Source: UBA668 sp039796575
GTDB taxonomy: Bacteria; Actinomycetota; Acidimicrobiia; Acidimicrobiales; Ilumatobacteraceae
Length of the DNA stretch: 63,747 bases
Assembly (NCBI GenBank): GCA_039796575.1
Contig: JBDKJP010000068.1
Location: forward strand, 1-63,747
Reading direction: 5' to 3'
A program made the translations under genes and the position numbers. Each line of letters starts with the position of its first letter. The first letter of the stretch is position 1. The notes under the pieces were generated by a model. That model was not told the origin of the DNA. It saw only the letters and a list, made by a program, of their open reading frames with translations, and did not search any database. Shown one piece after another: positions 50,965 through 58,319 of this stretch.

Positions 50965-52080
50965 TCAGTCGGCGATGGCGGCGATGGCGCTGTCGACATC
51001 GTCCGCGTTGTTGTAGCAGTGCGGGGAGAACCTCACACCGCCACCGCGGGGAGCGCACTTGATGCCGGCCGCAAGAAGTCGCGCGTGCAGGTCCTCGGCT
51101 GGCGTGCTCGGGTGCCGGAAGATCACGATGCCGGACCGCTCATCATGAGATCGGGGGCTGATGATCTCGTGGCCGCTCGAGATGAGGCGCTCGCAGAGCA
51201 CGTCGGTCAACGAGAGCACGTCCATCTCGACCTGGCGGGGACCTCGCTCGAGGAAGACCGACACGGAAGCACCGAGCCCGAGGATGCCGATCACGTTCTC
51301 GGTCCCCGGCTCGTACCGATCGGCGGTGCTCGGCATCTCGAGCTGGTAGTCGAACGCGAACGGTTCGCGGACCGACAGCCAGCCGACGATGTCTGGGCGG
51401 ATGCGCTCGAGCCCCCGATCCGACACGTGGACGAAGCCGACGCCCGCCGGCCCGAGCATCCACTTGTGGGAGCTGACTGCGAGCAGGTCGATGCCCGAGC
51501 GATCGACGTCGATGGCGAGCGCACCAACGGCCTGCGTTCCGTCGACGACGAACAGCACGCCCCGTTCCCGACACAGCTCGCCGATCGCGGCGACGTCGTA
51601 CCGGTGGCCGTTGGAGAACTGGACGGCGCTCACCGAGACGACACGCGTGCGCTCGTCGATCGCAGCAGCGATGGCGTCGACGGTGGAGTGGCCTTGGGGC
51701 GCCGGCACTTTCCGCAGGCGCACACCTCGGTGTTCGAGGTTCATCCACGGGTAGAAGTTCGACGGGAACTCCCGCTCGGGGAGGACGACGTTGTCGCCAG
51801 GTCGCCAGTCGAGGCCGTTCGCTGCGATCGACAATCCCGTGGAGGTGTTCTGCGTGAATGCAACGTTGCCGGCCGAGGAACCGACCAGCCGGGCCACCAT
51901 CGCGCGGACGTTCTCGATGTCGTCACGCCACGAGTTCTGGAATCCGTCGGCGCTGTACGTCTCAGCGACCCGATGGATCGCTGCCGCTGTGCGACGGGGA
52001 ATGGGACCAACCGACGCATGATCGAAGTGCACGGCGACGTCCGCCGAGGGGAACTCGCTGCGCAACTCGCTGTGGTTCAT
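50965..52080 (-). CDS. Class V aminotransferase (cysteine desulfurase/isopenicillin epimerase-like)
   Basis: 371 residues, PLP fold type I. NTSTGLSIAANGLDW, VVDGTQAVGALAIDVD and SSHKWMLGPAGVGFVHV (PLP lysine) match class V aminotransferases of the CsdA/CefD-like group. No mobile active-site Cys loop of classical cysteine desulfurases is evident, so an epimerase, lyase or desulfurase on an amino acid is open. ATG 52080 is 6 nt from GACAAT, a weaker -10. Sixty-three nt upstream lies a 41-nt double palindrome that looks like an operator. Confidence 0.82.
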   Translation of the reverse strand: MNHSELRSEFPSADVAVHFDHASVGPIPRRTAAAIHRVAETYSADGFQNSWRDDIENVRAMVARLVGSSAGNVAFTQNTSTGLSIAANGLDWRPGDNVVLPEREFPSNFYPWMNLEHRGVRLRKVPAPQGHSTVDAIAAAIDERTRVVSVSAVQFSNGHRYDVAAIGELCRERGVLFVVDGTQAVGALAIDVDRSGIDLLAVSSHKWMLGPAGVGFVHVSDRGLERIRPDIVGWLSVREPFAFDYQLEMPSTADRYEPGTENVIGILGLGASVSVFLERGPRQVEMDVLSLTDVLCERLISSGHEIISPRSHDERSGIVIFRHPSTPAEDLHARLLAAGIKCAPRGGGVRFSPHCYNNADDVDSAIAAIAD

Positions 52081-52143
52081 CCCGTCATTGTCGCCGAACC
52101 GGCACGGCAGCTCCCCGTCCCGGCCCCGACCGCGTTCCACCAG

Positions 52144-52184
52144 GTGACAACTCAGGTTGTCGCACCGACAACCTGAGTTGTCAC
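52144..52184. promoter_or_regulatory. Tandem ACAAC-N4-GTTGT palindromes 21 bp apart
   Basis: The 41-nt block is a perfect inverted repeat: left arm GTGACAACTCAGGTTGTCG, loop CAC. Inside, ACAAC-TCAG-GTTGT (52147-52160) and ACAAC-CTGA-GTTGT (52168-52181) have centres exactly 21 bp apart, two helical turns. It lies upstream of the aminotransferase gene and could instead act as a terminator. Confidence 0.6.
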
Positions 52185-52255
52185 CGCGTCTGCCGGACAC
52201 CCCTCCGTTCGGCCGCCCTGGCCGGCGGGCGTCGGCATCGGCGGCGAGAACGGCG

Positions 52256-52283
52256 AGAGGGGCTCCCCGTGGGGAGCCCCTCT
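52256..52283 (-). terminator. Terminator of tRNA-Cys
   Basis: AGAGGGGCTCCCC-GT-GGGGAGCCCCTCT, perfect 13-bp arms, 7 nt beyond the CCA end of the tRNA. No U-tract. Confidence 0.75.
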
Positions 52284-52289
52284 GCTCGT

Positions 52290-52364
52290 TGGAGGCGACG
52301 ATGGGAATCGAACCCATGTGGAAGGATTTGCAGTCCTTTGCCTCAGCCACTCGGCCACGTCGCC
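52290..52364 (-). tRNA. tRNA-Cys (anticodon GCA)
   Basis: 75 nt including an encoded CCA. The acceptor stem GGCGACG/CGTCGCC closes the cloverleaf; the anticodon stem AAGGA-CTGCAAA-TCCTT carries GCA, and the T-arm is ATGGG-TTCGATT-CCCAT. The discriminator is U73, an identity base of tRNA-Cys. A strong hairpin follows its 3' end. It is not part of a tRNA cluster here. Confidence 0.95.
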
Positions 52365-52482
52365 ACCTGCCGTCGGTTGCCCGAACGACGGCAGCACACT
52401 ACCGGGCGATGCCCTGGGCGCCACCGGTGAATCCCCGGCCCGACAGGCGAACGCCCTGGCTGCCATGGGAAACTCGACGGTC

Positions 52483-53721
52483 ATGCGGACACGTGCACTT
52501 CCCGTCGCCCTGGTCGGCCTCCTCCTACTCGCGGCATGCGGCGGCGACGACGAGACCACCTCCACCTCGCCCGCCGACACCGCGGCGTCGACCCCCGAGA
52601 CCGTGGCCGACACGGCGGCGCCCACCTCCGATGCGGCCACCACCACTGCCGCGCCCGACCCTGCCGACGCCGCATTCGCGTACACCGAGCCCGGGCCGTA
52701 CCCGGTGGGTGTCACCACGCTGCAGCTGGCCAAGGGCCCGAGCGTCGAGGTCTGGTACCCGGCCGTGGAGGGCTCCACCGGCACCGAGAGGTACGACGTG
52801 CGCGACTTCACCCCGGAGGCCATCAAGGCGCTGCTCACGGGCGATGTGCCCGCCACGTTCACCTACGACGCCGCTCGCGACGCCGACGTGGCCGACGGGG
52901 CGTTCCCCGTGGTGCTGTTCAGCCACGGGTTCACGGGCATGCGCCTGCAGAGCACGTTCCTCACCTCGCACCTCGCCAGCTACGGCATGATCGTCGTGTC
53001 GGCGGACCACCCGTCACGTGACCTGATGAACGTGCTCGGCGGCACCGCCAGCGGCGACCGGGCCGACTCGGTCGACGACCTGCTGCAGAGCCTCGAGCTC
53101 ATCACCGCCGCGGGCGACGACCCGACCAGCCCGTTCTCGGGCCACGTCGACGCCGAGCAGGTGGCGGCCGTCGGCCACTCGGCAGGCGGCGGCACCGTGG
53201 TCGGCGCGGCGTCCGACCCGCGCATCGACGGCTACGTGAGCATGGCATCGGGCGTGCGCCTCGGCGGCGGCACCGACGCGACCTCCACCACCGCCCCGGC
53301 GGCGCTGCCCGACAAGCCGTCGTTCTTCCTCGGCGGTTCGGTCGACCAGGTGGTGCCGGTCGAGGAGGCCACCCGGCCGGCGTTCGAGGCGGTGCCCTCG
53401 CCCAGCCTGCTGTGGGTGATCGAGGGCGTCGGCCACAACGGCTTCGACGACTTCTGCACGTTCGGCAACGGCACCGGCATCATCGGCGTCGCCGAGGCGT
53501 CGGGCCTCGGTCCGGTGCTCGATGCACAGCCGCAGCTGCGCACGCTCGGCGAGGACGGGTGCGTGCCGCCCGCCATCGCGGTCGACGAGACCTTCCCCAT
53601 CATCCGACACTCGGTCACGTCGTGGCTGCGGTCGCTGTTCGGTGTCGACGCCGAACCGGTGGGCCTCGACGAGTCGGTCGCCGACCAGTACTCGACGCCG
53701 GTGGAGATCGCCGCCAAGTGA
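52483..53721 (+). CDS. Exported alpha/beta hydrolase lipoprotein
   Basis: 412 residues. MRTRALPVALVGLLLLAACG is a lipoprotein signal with lipobox LAAC; a Thr/Ala/Asp linker follows. The hydrolase core has FSHGFTGMRLQSTFLTSHLA and the nucleophile elbow VGHSAGGG, with candidate acid and base downstream (GHNGF near residue 315). It resembles platelet-activating-factor acetylhydrolase or chlorophyllase-like dienelactone-fold esterases. It probably hydrolyses esters outside the membrane. ATG 52465 is an alternative start. Monocistronic by spacing. Confidence 0.8.
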   Translation: MRTRALPVALVGLLLLAACGGDDETTSTSPADTAASTPETVADTAAPTSDAATTTAAPDPADAAFAYTEPGPYPVGVTTLQLAKGPSVEVWYPAVEGSTGTERYDVRDFTPEAIKALLTGDVPATFTYDAARDADVADGAFPVVLFSHGFTGMRLQSTFLTSHLASYGMIVVSADHPSRDLMNVLGGTASGDRADSVDDLLQSLELITAAGDDPTSPFSGHVDAEQVAAVGHSAGGGTVVGAASDPRIDGYVSMASGVRLGGGTDATSTTAPAALPDKPSFFLGGSVDQVVPVEEATRPAFEAVPSPSLLWVIEGVGHNGFDDFCTFGNGTGIIGVAEASGLGPVLDAQPQLRTLGEDGCVPPAIAVDETFPIIRHSVTSWLRSLFGVDAEPVGLDESVADQYSTPVEIAAK

Positions 53722-53729
53722 CACCGCGG

Positions 53730-53735
53730 TAGCGT
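53730..53735 (+). promoter_or_regulatory. -10 box of leaderless promoter, TAGCGT
   Basis: TAGCGT ends 7 nt before ATG 53743 of the PNPOx-like gene. Confidence 0.55.
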
Positions 53736-53742
53736 CGCGGCC

Positions 53743-54153
53743 ATGGAGTGGTCCGACGTCACCGCACATCTCACCGGCCTCGCCCATCTCGCGACGGCCT
53801 CACCCGACGGCACGCCGCACGTGTCGGTGGTGATGCCACTCGTCGACGGCGACACGCTGTGGATCTTCACGCGCGCCAGTTCGGGCAAGGCGCAGCGCAT
53901 CGCCGCGAACGGCAAGGTGGCGATGATGTGGCAGCCGGGGCCGGAGGCGTACGTGTACGGCGACGCCGAGCTGGTCGCGTCGCTCGACGAGAAGCAGCGG
54001 CTCTGGGCGCGGCCCGACCTGCCGTTCGATCCGGCGATGTTCTTCGGCACGGTCGATCACCCCGATCACGTGCTCGTGCGGGTCACCCCCACGCGGGCCA
54101 CCGTGATGGCGGGTGGTGACGACGGCATCCGCCGTCTCACGTGGCGCCGGTGA
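53743..54153 (+). CDS. Pyridoxamine 5'-phosphate oxidase-like flavin/F420-binding protein
   Basis: 136 residues, a split-barrel. LAHLATASPDGTPHVSVVMP is the typical N-terminal strand pair, followed by GDTLWIFTRASSGKAQRIAA and KVAMMWQPG, which match the PNPOx-like fold used by FMN, F420 or heme-binding proteins in actinobacteria. The redox role and cofactor cannot be fixed. The gene is leaderless by spacing from TAGCGT and its end overlaps the convergent HD gene by 17 nt. Confidence 0.8.
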   Translation: MEWSDVTAHLTGLAHLATASPDGTPHVSVVMPLVDGDTLWIFTRASSGKAQRIAANGKVAMMWQPGPEAYVYGDAELVASLDEKQRLWARPDLPFDPAMFFGTVDHPDHVLVRVTPTRATVMAGGDDGIRRLTWRR

Positions 54154-54712
54154 CCGCCGCCCCGCCGAACGCCGGCCGCGAGAACACCTCGCGCACCATC
54201 GGCTCGAAGTGCTCGATGGGCTCCGTCGGGTAGTCGGGGTCGAACGCCGCCTGGTCCCACCGCTCGCAGAACCGTTCGCAGCTGTCGAACCACGGATGGT
54301 CTCGGTACGCCTCGCGAGCGTCGGGGTCGAGCCCGATGTGGTGCCCGTAGTAGTGCTGCTGGAACAGGCCGTGCATGTTGACCACCCACGTCACCTCGTC
54401 GCGCACGTACGGGCGGATGATGGACGCAGCGAACTGCGAGTGGTTCGACGGCGCGAGCCCGTCGCCGATGTCGTGCACCAGCGCGGCCATGATCCACTCG
54501 ATGTCGGCGCCGTCGCGTTCGGCCCTCGTGGCCGCCTGCAGCGAGTGCTCGAGGCGGGTGACGCGGTAGCCGGCCAGCCCGTCGTCGAGCTGTTGCAGCG
54601 CGGTGAGGATGCGGTCGGGCAGGAGATCGATGTACTGCCGTTCGAGGCCGTGGAGGAACTCGTACTCCTCACGGGTGCCGTCGCGCATCTGGGTGAACGT
54701 GACCTGTTCCAT
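54137..54712 (-). CDS. HD-domain protein (phosphohydrolase or HD-type oxygenase)
   Basis: 191 residues from ATG 54712. Metal ligands are visible: His56 in LEHSLQ, His80-Asp81 in LVHDIGD, His91 in NHSQF, and further His near 114-125 in MHGLFQQHYYGHH. This is the HD metal-binding fold. Its compact size and rich C-terminal histidines also fit the HD-type mixed-valent diiron oxygenases (PhnZ/TmpB-like), though ligand spacing does not match exactly. Substrate unknown. The start is 6 nt from a TACCAT box; convergent with the PNPOx-like gene. Confidence 0.75.
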   Translation of the reverse strand: MEQVTFTQMRDGTREEYEFLHGLERQYIDLLPDRILTALQQLDDGLAGYRVTRLEHSLQAATRAERDGADIEWIMAALVHDIGDGLAPSNHSQFAASIIRPYVRDEVTWVVNMHGLFQQHYYGHHIGLDPDAREAYRDHPWFDSCERFCERWDQAAFDPDYPTEPIEHFEPMVREVFSRPAFGGAAVTGAT

Positions 54713-54718
54713 CGCACG

Positions 54719-54724
54719 ATGGTA
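54719..54724 (-). promoter_or_regulatory. -10 box of leaderless promoter, TACCAT
   Basis: TACCAT on the minus strand ends 6 nt before ATG 54712 of the HD-domain gene. Confidence 0.55.
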
Positions 54725-54734
54725 CGGCACGGTC

Positions 54735-54740
54735 TACCCT
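54735..54740 (+). promoter_or_regulatory. -10 box of leaderless promoter, TACCCT
   Basis: TACCCT ends 7 nt before ATG 54748 of the acyl-CoA dehydrogenase gene; back to back with the promoter at 54719. Confidence 0.55.
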
Positions 54741-54747
54741 CGCCGAC

Positions 54748-55914
54748 ATGACGGACGGCACCGCCGACGACCTGGCACTCATCCGCGACGCGGTGGCCGC
54801 GCTGTGCGCCGACTTCGACGACGACTACTGGGCGGCGTGCGACCGAGAGCACCGCTTCCCGTGGAACTTCCACCGGGCCATGGCCGACGGCGGCTGGATC
54901 GGCATCGCCATCCCCGAGCAGTACGGTGGTGGCGGTCGCGGCATCCTGGAGGCGGCCACGGTGCTGCAGACCGTGTCGGCGTCGGGGGCGGCCATGAACG
55001 GTGCGTCGTCGCTGCACATGAGCATCTTCGGCATGCAGCCCGTCATCCGCCACGGCGACGAGGCGATGCGGGCCCGCTACCTGCCCGGCGTGGCCGACGG
55101 CAGTCTGCACGTCGCGTTCGGTGTCACCGAGCCCGATGCGGGCACCGACACCACCCGCATCACCACCCGAGCCGTGCGCGACGGCGACCACTACGTGATC
55201 AACGGCCGCAAGGTGTGGACCAGCAAGGCGATGGAGGCCGACCGCATCCTGTTGCTCACCCGCACCACTCCCCTCGCCGAATGCCGTCGACCGACCGACG
55301 GGATGACCCTGTTCCTGGTCGACAAGCACGCACCGGGTGTGGGCGTGATGCCCATCCCGAAGATGGGCCGCAACGCCGTGGCTTCGTGCGAGACCACGTA
55401 CGACGACGTGCGCGTGCCGGCCTCCGATCGCGTCGGCGAAGAGGGCCAGGGCTTTCGCTACCTGCTCGACGGGCTGAACGCCGAACGCGTGCTCATCGCC
55501 GCCGAGGCCATCGGCATCGGGCAGGCGTCGTTGCGCGTGGCCGTCGCGTACGCCAAGGAGCGCGTCGTGTTCGACCGCCCGATCGGGCAGAACCAGGGCA
55601 TCTCGTTCCCGCTCGCCGAGGCGCACGCCAAGCTGCGCGCCGCATCACTGATGGTGCAGGAGGCCGCCCGTCTGGTCGACGCCGGACTGCCGTGCGGCGA
55701 GGAGGCGAACCTGGCGAAGTACCTCGCTGCCGAGGCGGGGTTCTTCGCCGCCGACCGCGCCGTGCAGACGCTCGGCGGGTTCGGCTACGCCAGCGAGTAC
55801 CACGTGGAGCGCTACTTCCGCGAGGCACGCCTGATGCGCATCGCCCCGATCAGCCAGGAACTGGTGCTCAGCTACGTGGCCGAGCACGTGCTCGGCCTGC
55901 CCCGCAGCCACTGA
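54748..55914 (+). CDS. Acyl-CoA dehydrogenase
   Basis: 388 residues, full acyl-CoA dehydrogenase fold: N-terminal helices, FGVTEPDAGTDTTRITTRAV for FAD, a beta domain with KVWTSKAMEADRILLLTRTT and the C-terminal helical bundle. The usual EGTS/GEGTSEI motif near the end is replaced by RLMRIAPISQELVLSYVAEH, so the catalytic Glu may sit elsewhere, as in isovaleryl- or glutaryl-type enzymes. It removes two hydrogens from an acyl-CoA. The downstream Rieske gene is convergent, so it is a separate unit. Substrate unknown. Confidence 0.84.
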   Translation: MTDGTADDLALIRDAVAALCADFDDDYWAACDREHRFPWNFHRAMADGGWIGIAIPEQYGGGGRGILEAATVLQTVSASGAAMNGASSLHMSIFGMQPVIRHGDEAMRARYLPGVADGSLHVAFGVTEPDAGTDTTRITTRAVRDGDHYVINGRKVWTSKAMEADRILLLTRTTPLAECRRPTDGMTLFLVDKHAPGVGVMPIPKMGRNAVASCETTYDDVRVPASDRVGEEGQGFRYLLDGLNAERVLIAAEAIGIGQASLRVAVAYAKERVVFDRPIGQNQGISFPLAEAHAKLRAASLMVQEAARLVDAGLPCGEEANLAKYLAAEAGFFAADRAVQTLGGFGYASEYHVERYFREARLMRIAPISQELVLSYVAEHVLGLPRSH

Positions 55915-55925
55915 CCGTCCAGGTT

Positions 55926-55964
55926 GGGTGCTTTCGTACGCCCGTGGGGCGCACGAAAGCACCC
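55926..55964. terminator. Bidirectional terminator, near-perfect 18-bp stem
   Basis: GGGTGCTTTCGT (55926-55937) pairs with ACGAAAGCACCC (55953-55964); inside, GCCC-GTG-GGGC continues the stem after one mismatch. It overhangs neither stop and divides the convergent dehydrogenase and Rieske genes. Confidence 0.75.
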
Positions 55965-55965
55965 A

Positions 55966-57096
55966 TCAGGAGAAGCCGAGGGCGCGGCGGGTGTGTTGGT
56001 GCACGAAGTACACGCCGCGCTCCTCCACCGTGGCCAGCACACCGTTCGCGTCGACGCCGGCGTCGTGGCTGCGCTGCACGGCCGTGCAGATGTCGACGTC
56101 CTGGAGGTGCACCAGACGATGGGCCTCGACCTGTGCTTCCACCGAGGCGGCATCGGCCGCGGGATGTGCGTAGAGCCGGCGGTGCACCACGGTGCGGTTG
56201 GCCGACAGCGGCTCCATCCACATCGCCAGCGCGGCGTCGGGGAACACGTTGAGCATCAGGTTCGGCCAGATGGTGAGGTAGCTCCCCACGTCGTACGGGA
56301 TGGTGGTGGGCGACGAGCCGATGTCGTCCCAGCCGTCCTCCCCCGGGAGCAGCGTGGCCATGCGCGCCCCCGCGTCGGTGGTGGGGCGGAGCGGACGATC
56401 CCACGCGTAGAGCGTGAGGCCGTCGGACACCATCGGGTAGTCGTGGGTGTTCGACGTGTCGATCTCGGGGTGCACGAAGGGCGTGTGGTAGTTCTCGCTG
56501 TAGTTCTCGAGCAGCACCTTCCAGTTGAACGGGCGCTCGTGCGCCTCGCTCAGCACGACGTGCATGTCGTCGACCGGATACCCGCGCACGGCATCGGCGA
56601 GCGGGCCGAAGTCGGGCGGCGACGCATCGGCACTGGCGTGCACGAACACCCAACGCCGCCAGGTGGCGAGCCCCACCGGCTGCAGCGAGTGGTCGGCCAC
56701 CTCGAAGCCCTCGGGGTCACCCACGCCGTGTGCGCGGGCCAAGGAGCCGTCGAGTCGATAGAGCCACGCGTGGTACGGGCAGCTGAGCGCGGCACCGTGA
56801 CCTTCGTCGCCGGCCTCGCACAGCGGCGCGGCGCGATGACGGCACACGTTGAGGAACGCCCGTAGCACGCCCTCGCGATCGCGCACCACCAGCACCGGCA
56901 ACCCACCGACGACGAGCGCCTTCCACGCACCCGGTTCGGGCGTGTCGAGCGCATCGCCCACGCACAGCCATTCGCCCCGCCAGACCGCGTGCAGCTCCCG
57001 TTCGAAGTGCGCCGCGTCGGCGTACCACGACGCGGGCAACGTGCGCGCGGTGCGGATGCCGTCGGGGTCGGGGATCCGTCTCGGCGTGATGTCCAT
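55966..57096 (-). CDS. Rieske oxygenase alpha subunit, quaternary-ammonium type
   Basis: 376 residues. The Rieske 2Fe-2S ligands are Cys85/His87 (CRH) and Cys106/His109 (CPYH). The mononuclear iron site reads ENYHTPFVH with His204 and His209. The residue bridging the two centres is Glu201, where most Rieske oxygenases have Asp. Glu at this site is a feature of carnitine, choline and glycine-betaine oxygenases (CntA, GbcA). It therefore probably hydroxylates a small trimethylammonium or similar compound. No reductase gene is adjacent. Divergent from the ABC importer. Confidence 0.85.
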   Translation of the reverse strand: MDITPRRIPDPDGIRTARTLPASWYADAAHFERELHAVWRGEWLCVGDALDTPEPGAWKALVVGGLPVLVVRDREGVLRAFLNVCRHRAAPLCEAGDEGHGAALSCPYHAWLYRLDGSLARAHGVGDPEGFEVADHSLQPVGLATWRRWVFVHASADASPPDFGPLADAVRGYPVDDMHVVLSEAHERPFNWKVLLENYSENYHTPFVHPEIDTSNTHDYPMVSDGLTLYAWDRPLRPTTDAGARMATLLPGEDGWDDIGSSPTTIPYDVGSYLTIWPNLMLNVFPDAALAMWMEPLSANRTVVHRRLYAHPAADAASVEAQVEAHRLVHLQDVDICTAVQRSHDAGVDANGVLATVEERGVYFVHQHTRRALGFS

Positions 57097-57102
57097 GTTT
57101 GT

Positions 57103-57121
57103 TATTCTGACTCACGAGTCA
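57103..57121. promoter_or_regulatory. Divergent promoter with operator palindrome over the -10 region
   Basis: TATTCT (57103-57108) is a good -10 for the importer operon. TGACTC-AC-GAGTCA (57108-57121), a perfect 6-2-6 palindrome, begins on its last base and covers the predicted start site. A repressor here would control both the importer and the Rieske gene. Confidence 0.6.
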
Positions 57122-57142
57122 AACAACTCTTGGGGGAACAAC

Positions 57143-58315
57143 ATGACTTCGTCCCGTCGCGACTTCCTCGCTCGGTCCGCGCAGCTCGGCGTGCTGCTGG
57201 GCGCCGGCATCCCCATCCTGCAGTCGTGCGGCAGCGACAGCGGCTCGTCCGGTCCGGTGGCCGATCCCATCGCCGACGGGCTCGAGCCGGAGGCCGGCCC
57301 GCTGCGCGTCTTCAACTACGACTCGTACGTCAACCCCGACGTCGTCGCCGCGTTCGAGGCCCAGCACGGCGTGAAGGTGGAGATCACCACGTTCACCACC
57401 GACACCGAGGCCGTCACCAAGCTCGCGTCGAAGGCCATCGAGGTCGACGTGCACCACTCGATGGCGGCCACGTCGATCGACCGACTCATCCTCGGCGGCA
57501 TCATCCAGCCGCTGAACAAGAGCTACATCCCGAACTTCGCGAACGTGTTCGAGAGCCTGAAGGACCCCTGGTACGACAAGGGCAGCGAGCACTCCGTGCC
57601 GTACAACTTCTTCGGCACCGGCATCGGCTACCGCGCCGACCGCATCGACCCCGCCCAGGTGGAGGAACAGGGCTGGGACACGCTGTGGAACGCCACCGAC
57701 TTCAAGGGCCAGGTGTCGGTGCTCGACGACGAGCGCGAAGCGCTGGTGATGGCGATGATGCGCAAGGGCAACTTCGACGTCAACACCACCGACCAGGCGG
57801 CCATCGACCAGGCCCTCGCCGACCTCACCGAGCTCATCGACCTCGTGAGCGTGAAGGTGAACATCGAGGCCTACAAGAACATCCCCGAGGGCGCCACCAC
57901 CGTGGCGCACACGTGGAGCCCCGACCTCATCAACGCCTACGCCGCCTACCTGCCCGAGGGCACCGGGCCCGAGGTGCTCGGGTTCTGGCATCCGCCCGCC
58001 GGCGAGTACCTCGTCACCAACGACAGCATGGGCGTGGTCGCCGGCTGCAAGAACCCGGTGCTCGCCCACCTGTACCTGAACTTCCTGCTCGACCACGACA
58101 TCGCCGAGCAGAACTTCAGCTGGGTCGGCTACCTGCCGGCGCTCACCAAGTTCGACGCCGACTACGTCATCGGCGCCGGCTACGTGCCCGAGAACCTGCG
58201 CGCGTGCGTGCCCACCCTCGAGGAGATCGAGAAGGGCCTCTACCTGAAGCCCATCGGCATCGAGGGCGACGCGAAGTACACCGCCGCGTGGTCCACGTTC
58301 ACCTCGGGCGCCTGA
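57143..58315 (+). CDS. ABC importer substrate-binding protein (polyamine-type, PotD/F-like)
   Basis: 390 residues starting MTSSRRDFLARSAQLGVLLG. This is a twin-arginine signal that ends at QSC, a Tat lipoprotein. LRVFNYDSYVNPDVVAAFEA begins the mature lobe in the PotD manner; VPYNFFGTGIGYRADRIDP and GATTVAHTWSPDLINAYAAY follow. Family members bind spermidine, putrescine or related cations. GGGGGAA precedes ATG 57143. It opens an operon with two permeases; no ATPase gene is seen in the window. Divergent from a betaine-type Rieske oxygenase. Confidence 0.87.
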   Translation: MTSSRRDFLARSAQLGVLLGAGIPILQSCGSDSGSSGPVADPIADGLEPEAGPLRVFNYDSYVNPDVVAAFEAQHGVKVEITTFTTDTEAVTKLASKAIEVDVHHSMAATSIDRLILGGIIQPLNKSYIPNFANVFESLKDPWYDKGSEHSVPYNFFGTGIGYRADRIDPAQVEEQGWDTLWNATDFKGQVSVLDDEREALVMAMMRKGNFDVNTTDQAAIDQALADLTELIDLVSVKVNIEAYKNIPEGATTVAHTWSPDLINAYAAYLPEGTGPEVLGFWHPPAGEYLVTNDSMGVVAGCKNPVLAHLYLNFLLDHDIAEQNFSWVGYLPALTKFDADYVIGAGYVPENLRACVPTLEEIEKGLYLKPIGIEGDAKYTAAWSTFTSGA

Positions 58316-58319
58316 CCGC

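Noticed and set aside
52256..52283. GC-rich inverted repeat next to tRNA-Cys considered as an attachment site of an integrated element
   Set aside because: No integrase gene and no duplicated tRNA end nearby; it is best explained as the tRNA terminator.
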